This document shows, one piece after another, positions 13,152 to 19,218 of a stretch of DNA of 19,218 nucleotides (position 1 is the first letter of the stretch; the number at the start of each line of letters is the position of its first letter). Made by a program: the position numbers and the translations under genes. The DNA is from Candidatus Woesearchaeota archaeon CG08_land_8_20_14_0_20_47_9. GTDB taxonomy: Archaea; Nanobdellota; Nanobdellia; Woesearchaeales; CG1-02-47-18. The stretch spans positions 1-19,218 of the forward strand of contig PEYS01000176.1 of NCBI GenBank assembly GCA_002763335.1. The letters run 5' to 3'. The notes beneath the pieces were generated by a model. That model had not been told where the DNA came from and searched no databases. It worked only from the letters and a program-made list of their open reading frames with translations.

Positions 13152-13517
13152 CTAACTACACTTAAGTTTCGTCCTTCTGTTCAGGTAAAAGCCGAGGGCT
13201 GTTAGCATTATAAATGTTATGATAGCAGCAAGTCTAAGAGAGCCGACAAGAAAGCCAACATAATAAGCTATTGCTGAGAACAAACCCAAACCCAGGAAAT
13301 AGCCAAAGACAAGGCGCTCCTCAACAGCAAACCCAAAATATCCTAGAATGAGGTAGAATGGCAGCAGGAAGAATAAGGCGCTGATCGCAGCAACAATGAT
13401 GCCAGCAGTGCTGAATCTGAAAAAGAAGAATGCAGCACAGACTAGAATGATGATTATTAGCAGGGGATTCTCAGCAGGGTTATGACCTTTAAGCTTATTT
13501 CCTTTCTTCAATCTCAT
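13152..13517 (-). CDS. Small four-helix membrane protein
   Basis: A 121-aa protein with a basic N-terminus (MRLKKGNKLKGH) and about four predicted membrane helices (residues ~18-33, 37-62, 70-91, 95-112), ending in basic NRRTKLKCS. The gene starts inside the 3' end of the GT-C-like gene (23-bp overlap), so the two are almost certainly co-translated and may form a complex or be two parts of a once larger enzyme. The glutamate pair in VEERLVFGY is the only charged motif between helices. I recognise no family. Confidence 0.7.
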   Translation of the reverse strand: MRLKKGNKLKGHNPAENPLLIIIILVCAAFFFFRFSTAGIIVAAISALFFLLPFYLILGYFGFAVEERLVFGYFLGLGLFSAIAYYVGFLVGSLRLAAIITFIMLTALGFYLNRRTKLKCS

Positions 13518-15057
13518 ACACCCTTATTGCTTCTGTCTTGTATATTGGAGTTTTGTTGCTCAGGTTTACATTTTCCAGACTCTGGAGCTGCTCAAACAGG
13601 GGCTTTATTCCAAAATTAATTGAGTCAGTGTAGTCAATCAGTATGTGCGTTGCATTGTACTCAGCAGGAATGTAATCATTCACAAGCCTTCTTGCATAGG
13701 CGCTTGTCCAGTCAACCTTGTTTGCAGGATAATGCCCAAAGCCAATAACACCTGCATCCTCAGCGAGGTTTTCACCAATCCACTCAGCAGCCTCAACCTG
13801 CCCAGGGGTCATCCTAACACCAACAGGATAAGCCTGGCTAAGCTGCTTATAGGCAGAAGCCCCGTTGACAGTAAGCGCAAAGTAAATGAATACTGCTGCG
13901 GCAAGGTATTTTATTGTTTGCTTATTCTTGCCTCCTGTCAGCTGCGATACAAGGGAGGCAAACCCCATAAGGCCAAGGGCGATAACAGGATAAATCACAC
14001 TTGCCTCTGCTGAGAGTGAGCGGTGAACACGGCCGCTCCCAATGAAGTCAAGGTGGGTCATAATATAAAAGGCAATGATCATGGCGATGAAGAACATGTC
14101 CTGTTTTTTTCGCCTTAGCAGCAGGAATGCAGAGCCTGCTAATGCAAGGGGTATGGTCCAAGAGCCATTCATCTCAGCATAGCTGAAGTAGCGCTCAGGC
14201 AGGCCTGCATCGTAATCTAACTTCTTAAACCAGGAGAAGAGCCTGCTTATATTGCCAATATCATGCGGGTTTTTCTCAAGCCCCAGCCTCACAACAACAT
14301 TCAGGGATTGGAATGGGAAAACCATGGAAAGCAGCAGAAAAACAATGGCAAATACAGCCAGGTGTGCTGGCTTAAATATTAGTCTCCTGTGCTTTATTGC
14401 AAAAAAAAGCCATAGAATGAATATTGTTAAGACTGAATGAAAGAGCCCTGTAGGGTGCATATACAGCTGAACCCCCATAAGCAATGCACCCATGACAGCA
14501 TACCTGAGTGCAGGCTTATTCTTAACCATCAGGTTCAGATAGCGATAGACACAGTAGGCCACAAGGATGATAAGGGCGTATGAAACCCTCTCAGGCCACT
14601 GGCCCCAGAGAAAGGGCATATACTCACGCCCTGCAAAGATGGTGAGCAGGGATGCAAGGGCTGCAGGCATTGTTCCTAGAAGCTTTCTGGTAACGAAATA
14701 CACAGAGATCACAGTGACACTACACATAAGCGTTAGCATAAGATAGAATGGAACGACCCGGCCCGCAAATATCTCAGCTAGAGCTATGTTGACGTGGAAG
14801 GGCGGGTGATACCACAGGGTGTGATGCTTAAACAAATTGTCAGGCCCGTATCTGAAGTCAATATAGTTCGGCAGCCAGAACATGGGCTTGTCAACAGACG
14901 CCATGTAATCAGCAACCTTAAAATGGGAGACAGCATCAGTCTCGCCATAAGGTATCTGACTGCTCTTTATGGGCAGCGTCCAGAGATAAATACAGGTTAA
15001 GTATAGCAGGATGATAATTGCAGCGTCAAGACGCCAGCCCGCGAGTTTACCCCCCAT
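13495..15057 (-). CDS. GT-C-type membrane glycosyltransferase-like protein
   Basis: A 520-residue protein with about 10-12 membrane helices followed by a soluble C-terminal part (from ~residue 410). After the first helix, the outward loop carries the acidic motif GETDAVSHFKVADYM and then KHHTLWYHPPFHVN. This is the layout of GT-C enzymes (such as GT39/STT3-like transferases), which use lipid-linked sugars outside the membrane with catalytic acids in the first loop. The soluble part (VEAAEWIGENLAEDAGVIGF, THILIDYTDSI) resembles the periplasmic domain of such proteins. ATG 15057 lies 27 bp from a TATA box. Likely role: envelope glycosylation; donor and acceptor unknown. An A8 run at ~14401 and a T7-8 run at ~14104 are in frame. 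Confidence 0.75.
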   Translation of the reverse strand: MGGKLAGWRLDAAIIILLYLTCIYLWTLPIKSSQIPYGETDAVSHFKVADYMASVDKPMFWLPNYIDFRYGPDNLFKHHTLWYHPPFHVNIALAEIFAGRVVPFYLMLTLMCSVTVISVYFVTRKLLGTMPAALASLLTIFAGREYMPFLWGQWPERVSYALIILVAYCVYRYLNLMVKNKPALRYAVMGALLMGVQLYMHPTGLFHSVLTIFILWLFFAIKHRRLIFKPAHLAVFAIVFLLLSMVFPFQSLNVVVRLGLEKNPHDIGNISRLFSWFKKLDYDAGLPERYFSYAEMNGSWTIPLALAGSAFLLLRRKKQDMFFIAMIIAFYIMTHLDFIGSGRVHRSLSAEASVIYPVIALGLMGFASLVSQLTGGKNKQTIKYLAAAVFIYFALTVNGASAYKQLSQAYPVGVRMTPGQVEAAEWIGENLAEDAGVIGFGHYPANKVDWTSAYARRLVNDYIPAEYNATHILIDYTDSINFGIKPLFEQLQSLENVNLSNKTPIYKTEAIRVYEIEERK

Positions 15058-15078
15058 GCATCTTAGTGAGACCGGGTG

Positions 15079-15088
15079 ATATTTAAAG
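15079..15088 (-). promoter_or_regulatory. TATA box of the GT-C gene
   Basis: CTTTAAATAT on the minus strand is centred 27 bp before ATG 15057, predicting a leaderless transcript. Confidence 0.55.
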
Positions 15089-15127
15089 CTATGGTGAGGT
15101 TTGAGGATGAAGCCTCCAATGCAAAAA

Positions 15128-15138
15128 ACTTTATAAAC
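15128..15138 (+). promoter_or_regulatory. TATA-like box of the FkbM-like gene
   Basis: ACTTTATAAAC lies about 48 bp before ATG 15181, leaving a short leader with GAGGGAAG as ribosome-binding site. Confidence 0.4.
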
Positions 15139-15180
15139 ATCTGGCTGGTTACAGGGCTCCGTGATTCAGAGGGAAGACGA

Positions 15181-16078
15181 ATGGAAATATCTATAACTAA
15201 GAGGGTACTAAAGGCGCTACTCCCAAGAACGTTGTTTGATAAACTAAGATTCCTTATTATATTAGAAAGTGAGATAGATACGATAAAGAGAAATCAGGAG
15301 CGCATGTTTAATCTGAACTACGAATCTAATATAAACTCGTTAGGGCCTAAAGAGATTTTCCGCATTAACGAATTTAAGGTTTACTCCCAAAATGGAGAAG
15401 ATGGACTGATCCAATATATCTTCTCCAGAATTGGAATATGTAATTACCGCTTTGTCGAGTTTGGTGTGCAGACAGGGGAAGAATGTAACACCAGAAACCT
15501 GTCCTGGAACTTTGGATGGTCGGGTCTCCTGATGGATGCTGAGAAGGGCTACGTAAAGGAAGCAAAGACCAATTACAGAGACTATCCGAAAGTCAGTATC
15601 GTTGACTCCTTTATAACAAAAGATAATATCAACAAGACCCTCTCAGACAATGGTTTTAAGGGTGAAATAGATCTCCTGTCAATAGATATTGACGGAAATG
15701 ACTATTGGGTGTGGCAAGAGATCAGTATAATAGATCCGAGAGTTGTAGTGATAGAATATAACGCCTCTCTTGGTTTAAGGTCACTGACTGTTAAATACGA
15801 TGAGAGCTTCGTTAGACATGAAAAACACCCCTCAGGATGGTATCATGGGCATCGCTAACTGCATTAACAAAATTAGCTGAAAAGAAGGGCTACATCCTTG
15901 TCGGCTGTGAATCCACTGGCTGTAATGCTTTTTTTTGTTAAAAAGAATCTGGCTTTAGGGAAACTACCTGAGCTTACACCAGAACAGGCATTCTACCCTC
16001 AGAGTCGTAGGTTAAGGATCAAGTCACAAAAAAAAACAGTTCGATCTGATTAAAAATCTGCCTTATAAGAAGGTCTGA
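15181..16078 (+). pseudogene. FkbM-like methyltransferase gene with three homopolymer frame breaks
   Basis: ATG 15181 (MEISITKRVLKALLPR) follows GAGGGAAG. Domain: EFKVYSQNGEDGLIQYIF, then a Rossmann-type SAM site YRFVEFGVQTGEECNTRNL, WSGLLMDAEKGY, and DLLSIDIDGNDYWVWQ. Such enzymes often methylate sugars. The frame breaks at GGG 15847-15849 (one G missing), then continues ASLTALTKLAEKKGYILVGC. It breaks again at T8 15929-15936 (one T extra), continues VKKNLALGKLPELTPEQAFY, and once more at A9 16028-16036 (one A extra). It ends KKQFDLIKNLPYKKV at TGA 16078, which resembles the normal family terminus. About 298 residues when repaired. As written it would yield a 225-aa truncated product. Confidence 0.7.
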
Positions 16079-16088
16079 CGGCACAAAC

Positions 16089-16098
16089 TATATAAAAC
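16089..16098 (+). promoter_or_regulatory. TATA box of the cupin gene
   Basis: TATATAAAAC, centred about 26 bp before ATG 16119; leaderless start. Confidence 0.6.
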
Positions 16099-16118
16099 AT
16101 AAATCCCTTGCTGTCATT

Positions 16119-16487
16119 ATGTTCATCCGAGACCTGTCAAAGTGCAGGCAATTCATCGCAGGGGATAACACAACCCTGAAGGAGCTGTTCAACCCCAGGG
16201 AGGATGACCTTAAGCTGAGGTACAGCCTAGCGCACGCTGTTGTTAAGCCAGGTGATATAACCCATAAGCACAGGCTAAGGTCTTCTTCAGAAGTCTACTA
16301 TATTATCAAGGGCAAGGGGAGGATGCATATTGACGATGATTCAGAAGAGGTTTATGAGGGGCATGCGATATACATCCCTCCTAATTCTGTCCAGTGGATT
16401 AAAAACATAGGCATAGGAGACCTGGTCTTCATCTGCATAGTAGAGCCTCCATGGCAAGCAGCAGATGAGGAGGTAATTAGGGAGTAA
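16119..16487 (+). CDS. Cupin_2 domain protein
   Basis: A 122-aa single-domain cupin. Motif 1 reads PGDITHKHRLRSSSEVYYII with metal ligands H49, H51 and E58, then KGKGRM. Motif 2 reads GHAIYIPPNSVQWIKN, where the usual fourth ligand histidine is replaced by Gln (Q92). Metal binding may be three-residue or weaker. Small cupins include isomerases, dioxygenases and sugar-binding proteins; nothing here fixes the substrate. The nearby FkbM-like and GT-C genes allow a link to surface glycans, but that is a guess. Strong leaderless promoter; a hairpin follows the stop. Confidence 0.85.
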   Translation: MFIRDLSKCRQFIAGDNTTLKELFNPREDDLKLRYSLAHAVVKPGDITHKHRLRSSSEVYYIIKGKGRMHIDDDSEEVYEGHAIYIPPNSVQWIKNIGIGDLVFICIVEPPWQAADEEVIRE

Positions 16488-16491
16488 GCAA

Positions 16492-16557
16492 CTTTCAGTC
16501 TTGAGCTTTGAGTCTTGAGTGAACGCCTCCTCAAGTCTGGAGACTCAAGACTGAAGG
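16492..16557. repeat. Inverted repeat with two competing left arms
   Basis: CTTTCAGTCTTGAG (16492-16505) pairs 13 of 14 with 16544-16557. A second left arm AGTCTTGAGT (16511-16520) pairs perfectly with 16543-16552. The right arm can therefore pair with either. It lies directly after the cupin gene, so it could act as a terminator or switch. Confidence 0.6.
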
Positions 16558-16592
16558 CTGGTCACCCTTGCCGCCCCCACCCCTGCATGGAG

Positions 16593-16603
16593 AAATATAT
16601 AAG
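16593..16603 (+). promoter_or_regulatory. TATA box of the 146-aa gene
   Basis: AAATATATAAG is centred about 28 bp before ATG 16626 and argues against earlier in-frame starts, which would begin upstream of the transcript. Confidence 0.6.
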
Positions 16604-16625
16604 TCAGAACCCTTTAGCAAAACAC

Positions 16626-17066
16626 ATGGACTGCTTTGAAGAGAGATACGGCATTGAAGAGGATGCTAAGGTAAAGGCCTTCCACAGGAGCAGGAGGATG
16701 TTCTGTGTTAGGGATGGGAAACTCTTTATTGCAGACCCAAATGTGGATTACTCGCATGCTGTCTGGCTTGAGAAGCTGGGCTGGATTACAGAGCATGATG
16801 ATTCGATAATAGACAAAATTCCCAGAGGAATTGTAAATGCTGAGGGGAATATTTGCTTCTACACTGGATATGCCTTCCGTATAAACAAGCAGATTGAGGA
16901 CAAGTTCTTTAAAAAGCTGCCTGAGTTGGTTGATAGGCTTACTATAAAACCAACAGCCAAGGTCTTTGGAGGCCTGATTAAACAACCATTAACAGGGGCG
17001 TGGAAGCCGAGAAGGAGTTACGGGGATGTAAGAGGGCTGTTGAAAAGGGCTAATTTATGGAAGTAA
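16626..17066 (+). CDS. Unknown 146-aa protein
   Basis: I choose ATG 16626 (MDCFEERYGIEEDAKVKAFH) on promoter spacing; a longer frame from 16515 would run through repeats and the TATA box. The protein is soluble, with no membrane segment. Recognisable stretches are RRMFCVRDGKLFIADPNVDY, SHAVWLEKLGWITEHDDSII, a beta-rich centre (GNICFYTGYAFRI) and a basic C-terminus (GAWKPRRSYGDVRGLLKRAN). The conserved-looking HAVWLEKLGW helix and paired Arg/Lys suggest a nucleic-acid or nucleotide role, but I recognise no family. Confidence 0.75.
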   Translation: MDCFEERYGIEEDAKVKAFHRSRRMFCVRDGKLFIADPNVDYSHAVWLEKLGWITEHDDSIIDKIPRGIVNAEGNICFYTGYAFRINKQIEDKFFKKLPELVDRLTIKPTAKVFGGLIKQPLTGAWKPRRSYGDVRGLLKRANLWK

Positions 17067-17069
17067 AGT

Positions 17070-17138
17070 TCATATATTCTGAAAATATGTGAAATTAACT
17101 TCATATATTTAGAAAAGTTTAAATATAACATCATATAT
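17070..17138 (+). repeat. Three phased TCATATAT direct repeats around the ATPase promoter
   Basis: TCATATAT occurs at 17070-17077, 17101-17108 and 17131-17138, so the starts are 31 and 30 bp apart, close to three helical turns each. Each is followed by TTC/TTT/CTG and a GA. The first forms an imperfect palindrome with ATATGTGAA downstream. Two copies lie upstream of the TATA box and one between it and the start codon, typical of a multi-site repressor. Confidence 0.65.
17118..17127 (+). promoter_or_regulatory. TATA box of the ATPase gene
   Basis: TTTAAATATA is centred 25 bp before ATG 17148, giving a leaderless mRNA; flanked by the direct repeats. Confidence 0.6.
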
Positions 17139-17147
17139 CTGAGTTGT

Positions 17148-18416
17148 ATGAATCGTGAACAGGTAAAAAGAAGGTTGTTGGAGCAAGAAGGCTATGTAAA
17201 AAAAGTCCTTAGCAAAAGATTAGTTGATAGAGAGAAGTTTAGCTTGTATAAAAAATATCTAGAGGCAAAGCTAGTAAAGGCAATAATAGGACCTAGGAGA
17301 TCGGGAAAAACAACCCTGGGGATGTTACTTCTTGAGAAGAAAAGTTTCTATTACGTTAATTTTGATGACGAGGTCCTGGCAATGACAAAACAGGAAGAAC
17401 TAGGATCCTTGCTTGAAATACTTAATGAACTCTTTGGGAGGAGAAAATATGTCTTCTTAGATGAGATTCAAAATATTGAGTCGTGGGAGCTGTTTGTAAA
17501 CAGATTACAACGGATTGGCTTTAATATAGTTATAAGTGGAAGTAACAGTAAGTTGCTCAGTACTGAGTTGAGCAGCCATTTAGGGGGAAGAGTCTTTACT
17601 TTAGAGGTTCTGCCTTTCAGCTTTACAGAATTCCTCAAAGCTACAGGAGAGGCTATATTTGAAGAGACCGATGTAGGCATAGGCATGATTAAAAATAGAT
17701 TAAAAGAATTTATGTTACTGGGGGGTTACCCAGAGATTTTACTGGAAGTTACAGACCCTGAGTTGAGAAAAAATTATTATGAAGAAATCTTCAACACAGT
17801 TATCTTTAAAGATGTCTCTAAGAGATTCAATATAAGACATACCTCTGAACTTGTTTCCCTCGCAAATATCTTGATGAATCAATTCTCAGCAAGAACAAGC
17901 TTAACAAGACTATCAGGAGACTTGGGAATAAGCGTGCATACAGTGAAGAAATATCTGTCTTATTATGAAGAGGCCTATCTTTTCTTAAGCAGCAAAAAGT
18001 TTTCCTATAAACCAAGAGAAATGGAAACCTCGTTTAAAAAATATTACTGTGTAGATACAGGACTGCTAAATTCTAAGAGAGCAACACTGACTGTAGATTT
18101 TGGAAAATTACTTGAGAACGGGGTAGCTGTTGAGCTTAAAAGGAGAGGCTTTGAGCTTTACTATTGTGTTGTTGATGACCAATATGAAGCTGATTTCGTT
18201 GTGAGAAAAGGTAATCTGATTAAAGAGGTTGTTCAGGTAGTGGACGACGAGAACAATCTCCCAAAGCGAGAATTGAAGACAGGAATACTGGCCTGTAAAA
18301 GCCTAAAATGTAACAAATTAACAATAATAACATGGAATAAAGAAGACAAACTTAAGGAAGGAGGCGTTAATATATGCATGGTTCCATTGTGGAGGTTTCT
18401 TTTGCATGGCAAATGA
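17148..18416 (+). CDS. AAA_14 / DUF4143 ATPase
   Basis: A 422-aa archaeal-type P-loop ATPase. Walker A is AIIGPRRSGKTTLG (residues ~46-58), Walker B YVFLDEIQN (~101-109) and sensor-like VISGSNSKLLSTEL. Then LPFSFTEFL and LGGYPEILLE, characteristic of the AAA_14 domain, lead into the C-terminal DUF4143 domain. That domain contains a winged-helix part (LSGDLGISVHTVKKYLSYYE) and a nuclease-like core ending in YEADFVVRKG. Such proteins are abundant and mobile in archaea; the function is poorly defined, with ATP-dependent DNA transactions and defence suggested. A C-terminal fragment of a relative survives at 3738-3839. Ends TGA. Confidence 0.9.
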   Translation: MNREQVKRRLLEQEGYVKKVLSKRLVDREKFSLYKKYLEAKLVKAIIGPRRSGKTTLGMLLLEKKSFYYVNFDDEVLAMTKQEELGSLLEILNELFGRRKYVFLDEIQNIESWELFVNRLQRIGFNIVISGSNSKLLSTELSSHLGGRVFTLEVLPFSFTEFLKATGEAIFEETDVGIGMIKNRLKEFMLLGGYPEILLEVTDPELRKNYYEEIFNTVIFKDVSKRFNIRHTSELVSLANILMNQFSARTSLTRLSGDLGISVHTVKKYLSYYEEAYLFLSSKKFSYKPREMETSFKKYYCVDTGLLNSKRATLTVDFGKLLENGVAVELKRRGFELYYCVVDDQYEADFVVRKGNLIKEVVQVVDDENNLPKRELKTGILACKSLKCNKLTIITWNKEDKLKEGGVNICMVPLWRFLLHGK

Positions 18417-18463
18417 GAAATATCCTGTGAAAGAGATTGAGACAAGGAGATTAATTAGTTGAA

Positions 18464-18499
18464 AACTTTGAATACCCAGCGCAGCTGGGTTATTCAAAG
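18464..18499. terminator. Hairpin between convergent genes
   Basis: CTTTGAATA pairs with TATTCAAAG and, inside, CCCAGC with GCTGGG around a GCA loop, with one bulged T. It lies between the ends of the plus-strand ATPase and the minus-strand MazG-like gene, so it could end both transcripts. No strong T-tract follows on the plus strand. Confidence 0.55.
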
Positions 18500-18557
18500 C
18501 CCTCAGTTGTAGTTGATAAATATAGTAAGGTGATCTGCGCCAAATAAAAATTGTCTG

Positions 18558-19109
18558 TCAATCCTCTTCATTGTCTGGGAAAAATTCTTTATTGAAGCAA
18601 TCATCACACATTCCATTGTGCCAGTCTTTGTTATGAGCAGATATGGGTTTATTGCATTTTCTGCAGTTGAAATTCATGTCTTCATCGTGTTTTTTATGGA
18701 ATGTTTTCATCTTTTCTTTTAAGTCTTCTGGGCCTAGTGTTTCAGCAAAAGCCCCATCTGCCCAGAATTCATCATCTTCTTTTTCAGCACCTGATGATTC
18801 TTTCATTTTTACCTCCTCCAGGATAATCCTGCTCTTAAACCCGCCCCTCTCGCCAGCCTTCTTCTTCCTTAGTGATTCCAATTCATCCCTGCTAACTCTT
18901 TTAAAACCACAGATTGCATACATTATCTCGAGAATGTCGGCGAGCTCCTCAGTTTCTTCGTTGTCAATAAACTCTTCAACCTCCTCCTGAAGCTTCTGCT
19001 TCAGCTTCTGCCAGTATTCAGCGTCATCAGCAATATGCGTGATTGGAGTCTTTCCTGCTTCTCTAATAACCTCAGGGATTCTGTCTCTTACGAGCTTGCT
19101 GTGTTTCAT
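18558..19109 (-). CDS. MazG-like NTP pyrophosphatase fused to a C-terminal zinc ribbon
   Basis: The 183-aa protein starts MKHSKLVRDRIPEVIREAGK, the hallmark of MazG-like house-cleaning pyrophosphohydrolases. The metal-binding EExxE (E42, E43, E46) and ExxD (E55-D58) motifs are intact, and the domain ends near RGGFKSRIILEEV (~100). After an acidic linker and charged helix comes a zinc ribbon: CRKC (C149/C152) and CDDC (C168/C171), with W and H between. MazG-like proteins hydrolyse non-canonical NTPs; the ribbon could add RNA/DNA or partner binding. Internal ATG at residue 145 could also give the ribbon alone. A near-perfect ribosome site GGGGTGATCC precedes the ATG. Confidence 0.85.
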   Translation of the reverse strand: MKHSKLVRDRIPEVIREAGKTPITHIADDAEYWQKLKQKLQEEVEEFIDNEETEELADILEIMYAICGFKRVSRDELESLRKKKAGERGGFKSRIILEEVKMKESSGAEKEDDEFWADGAFAETLGPEDLKEKMKTFHKKHDEDMNFNCRKCNKPISAHNKDWHNGMCDDCFNKEFFPDNEED

Positions 19110-19142
19110 AGGATCACCCCAATATTGTAACCATTCAGGTTA

Positions 19143-19218
19143 ATACTCAAAAGTTCGTGGGTAGCTCGCGCTTTAGGGCGAGAACTTTTGAGTCCGAAAA
19201 TCTGCGTTTCGAAGCGAG
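19143..19218 (+). repeat. Palindromic repeat family, copy C (runs to window end)
   Basis: Outer stem ACTCAAAAGTTC (19145-19156) with GAACTTTTGAGT (19182-19193), perfect over 12 bp. Inner pairing is TCGC/GCGA around GCTTTAGG, followed by GTCCGAAAATCTGC and TTCGAAGCGAG. It is the best-preserved copy of the family, similar along its length to copy B. It lies just upstream of the MazG-like gene, and its far end is outside the window. Confidence 0.8.

Noticed and set aside
17070..17138. Plasmid-type replication iterons
   Set aside because: Only three copies, tightly placed around a TATA box; no Rep or Orc/Cdc6 gene is nearby.

Overview
The window reads as archaeal chromosomal DNA. Most genes have an A/T-rich TATA-like box 25-30 bp upstream of the start codon and little or no leader, and a few have a Shine-Dalgarno ending in GGTGA. 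Small zinc-ribbon proteins, a tRNA-Thr with discriminator U, HEPN/MNT and AAA_14-DUF4143 modules and a GT-C membrane protein also fit. A DPANN (Woesearchaeota-like) lineage is my inference and was not tested.

Layout. 1-3400: poorly conserved accessory region with two small membrane proteins, one of them cut by a 225-bp deletion derivative of an IS3-type element; a 308-aa protein of unknown function; then two frame-broken genes. 3462-3696: a 52-aa zinc-ribbon gene followed directly by an odd tRNA-Thr(CGT). 3738-7000: decay and repeat zone. It holds a C-terminal ATPase scrap, a HEPN/MNT pair with a palindrome between TATA box and start codon, a 47-bp second copy of the IS3-type ends, a GNAT acetyltransferase, a perfect 22-bp-stem hairpin, a frameshifted coiled-coil gene, a DUF4258 remnant cut by a palindromic repeat, and a 121-bp branched palindrome. 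7023-7781: a membrane-anchored protein split by one in-frame TAG.

8003-15057 (minus strand) is the conserved core. It contains pyrD-pyrK-pyrB-pyrC in tight overlap, preceded by pyrE, which together cover carbamoyl phosphate to OMP. pyrI, carAB and pyrF are not here. Upstream are a GT-C-like glycosyltransferase and a small four-helix membrane protein.

15181-19218: an FkbM-like methyltransferase gene broken at three homopolymers, a cupin, an unknown 146-aa protein, an AAA_14/DUF4143 ATPase with three phased direct repeats around its promoter, a terminator-like hairpin, and a MazG-like NTP pyrophosphatase fused to a zinc ribbon. The window ends inside a third copy of the palindromic repeat.

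Two themes stand out. First, small non-autonomous elements (an IS3-derived pair and a separate hairpin repeat family) repeatedly sit at the edges of truncated genes. Second, several accessory genes regain full reading frames if single homopolymer bases are changed, while the long biosynthetic genes are intact. This could be real decay, assembly error or slippage, and the sequence alone cannot decide.
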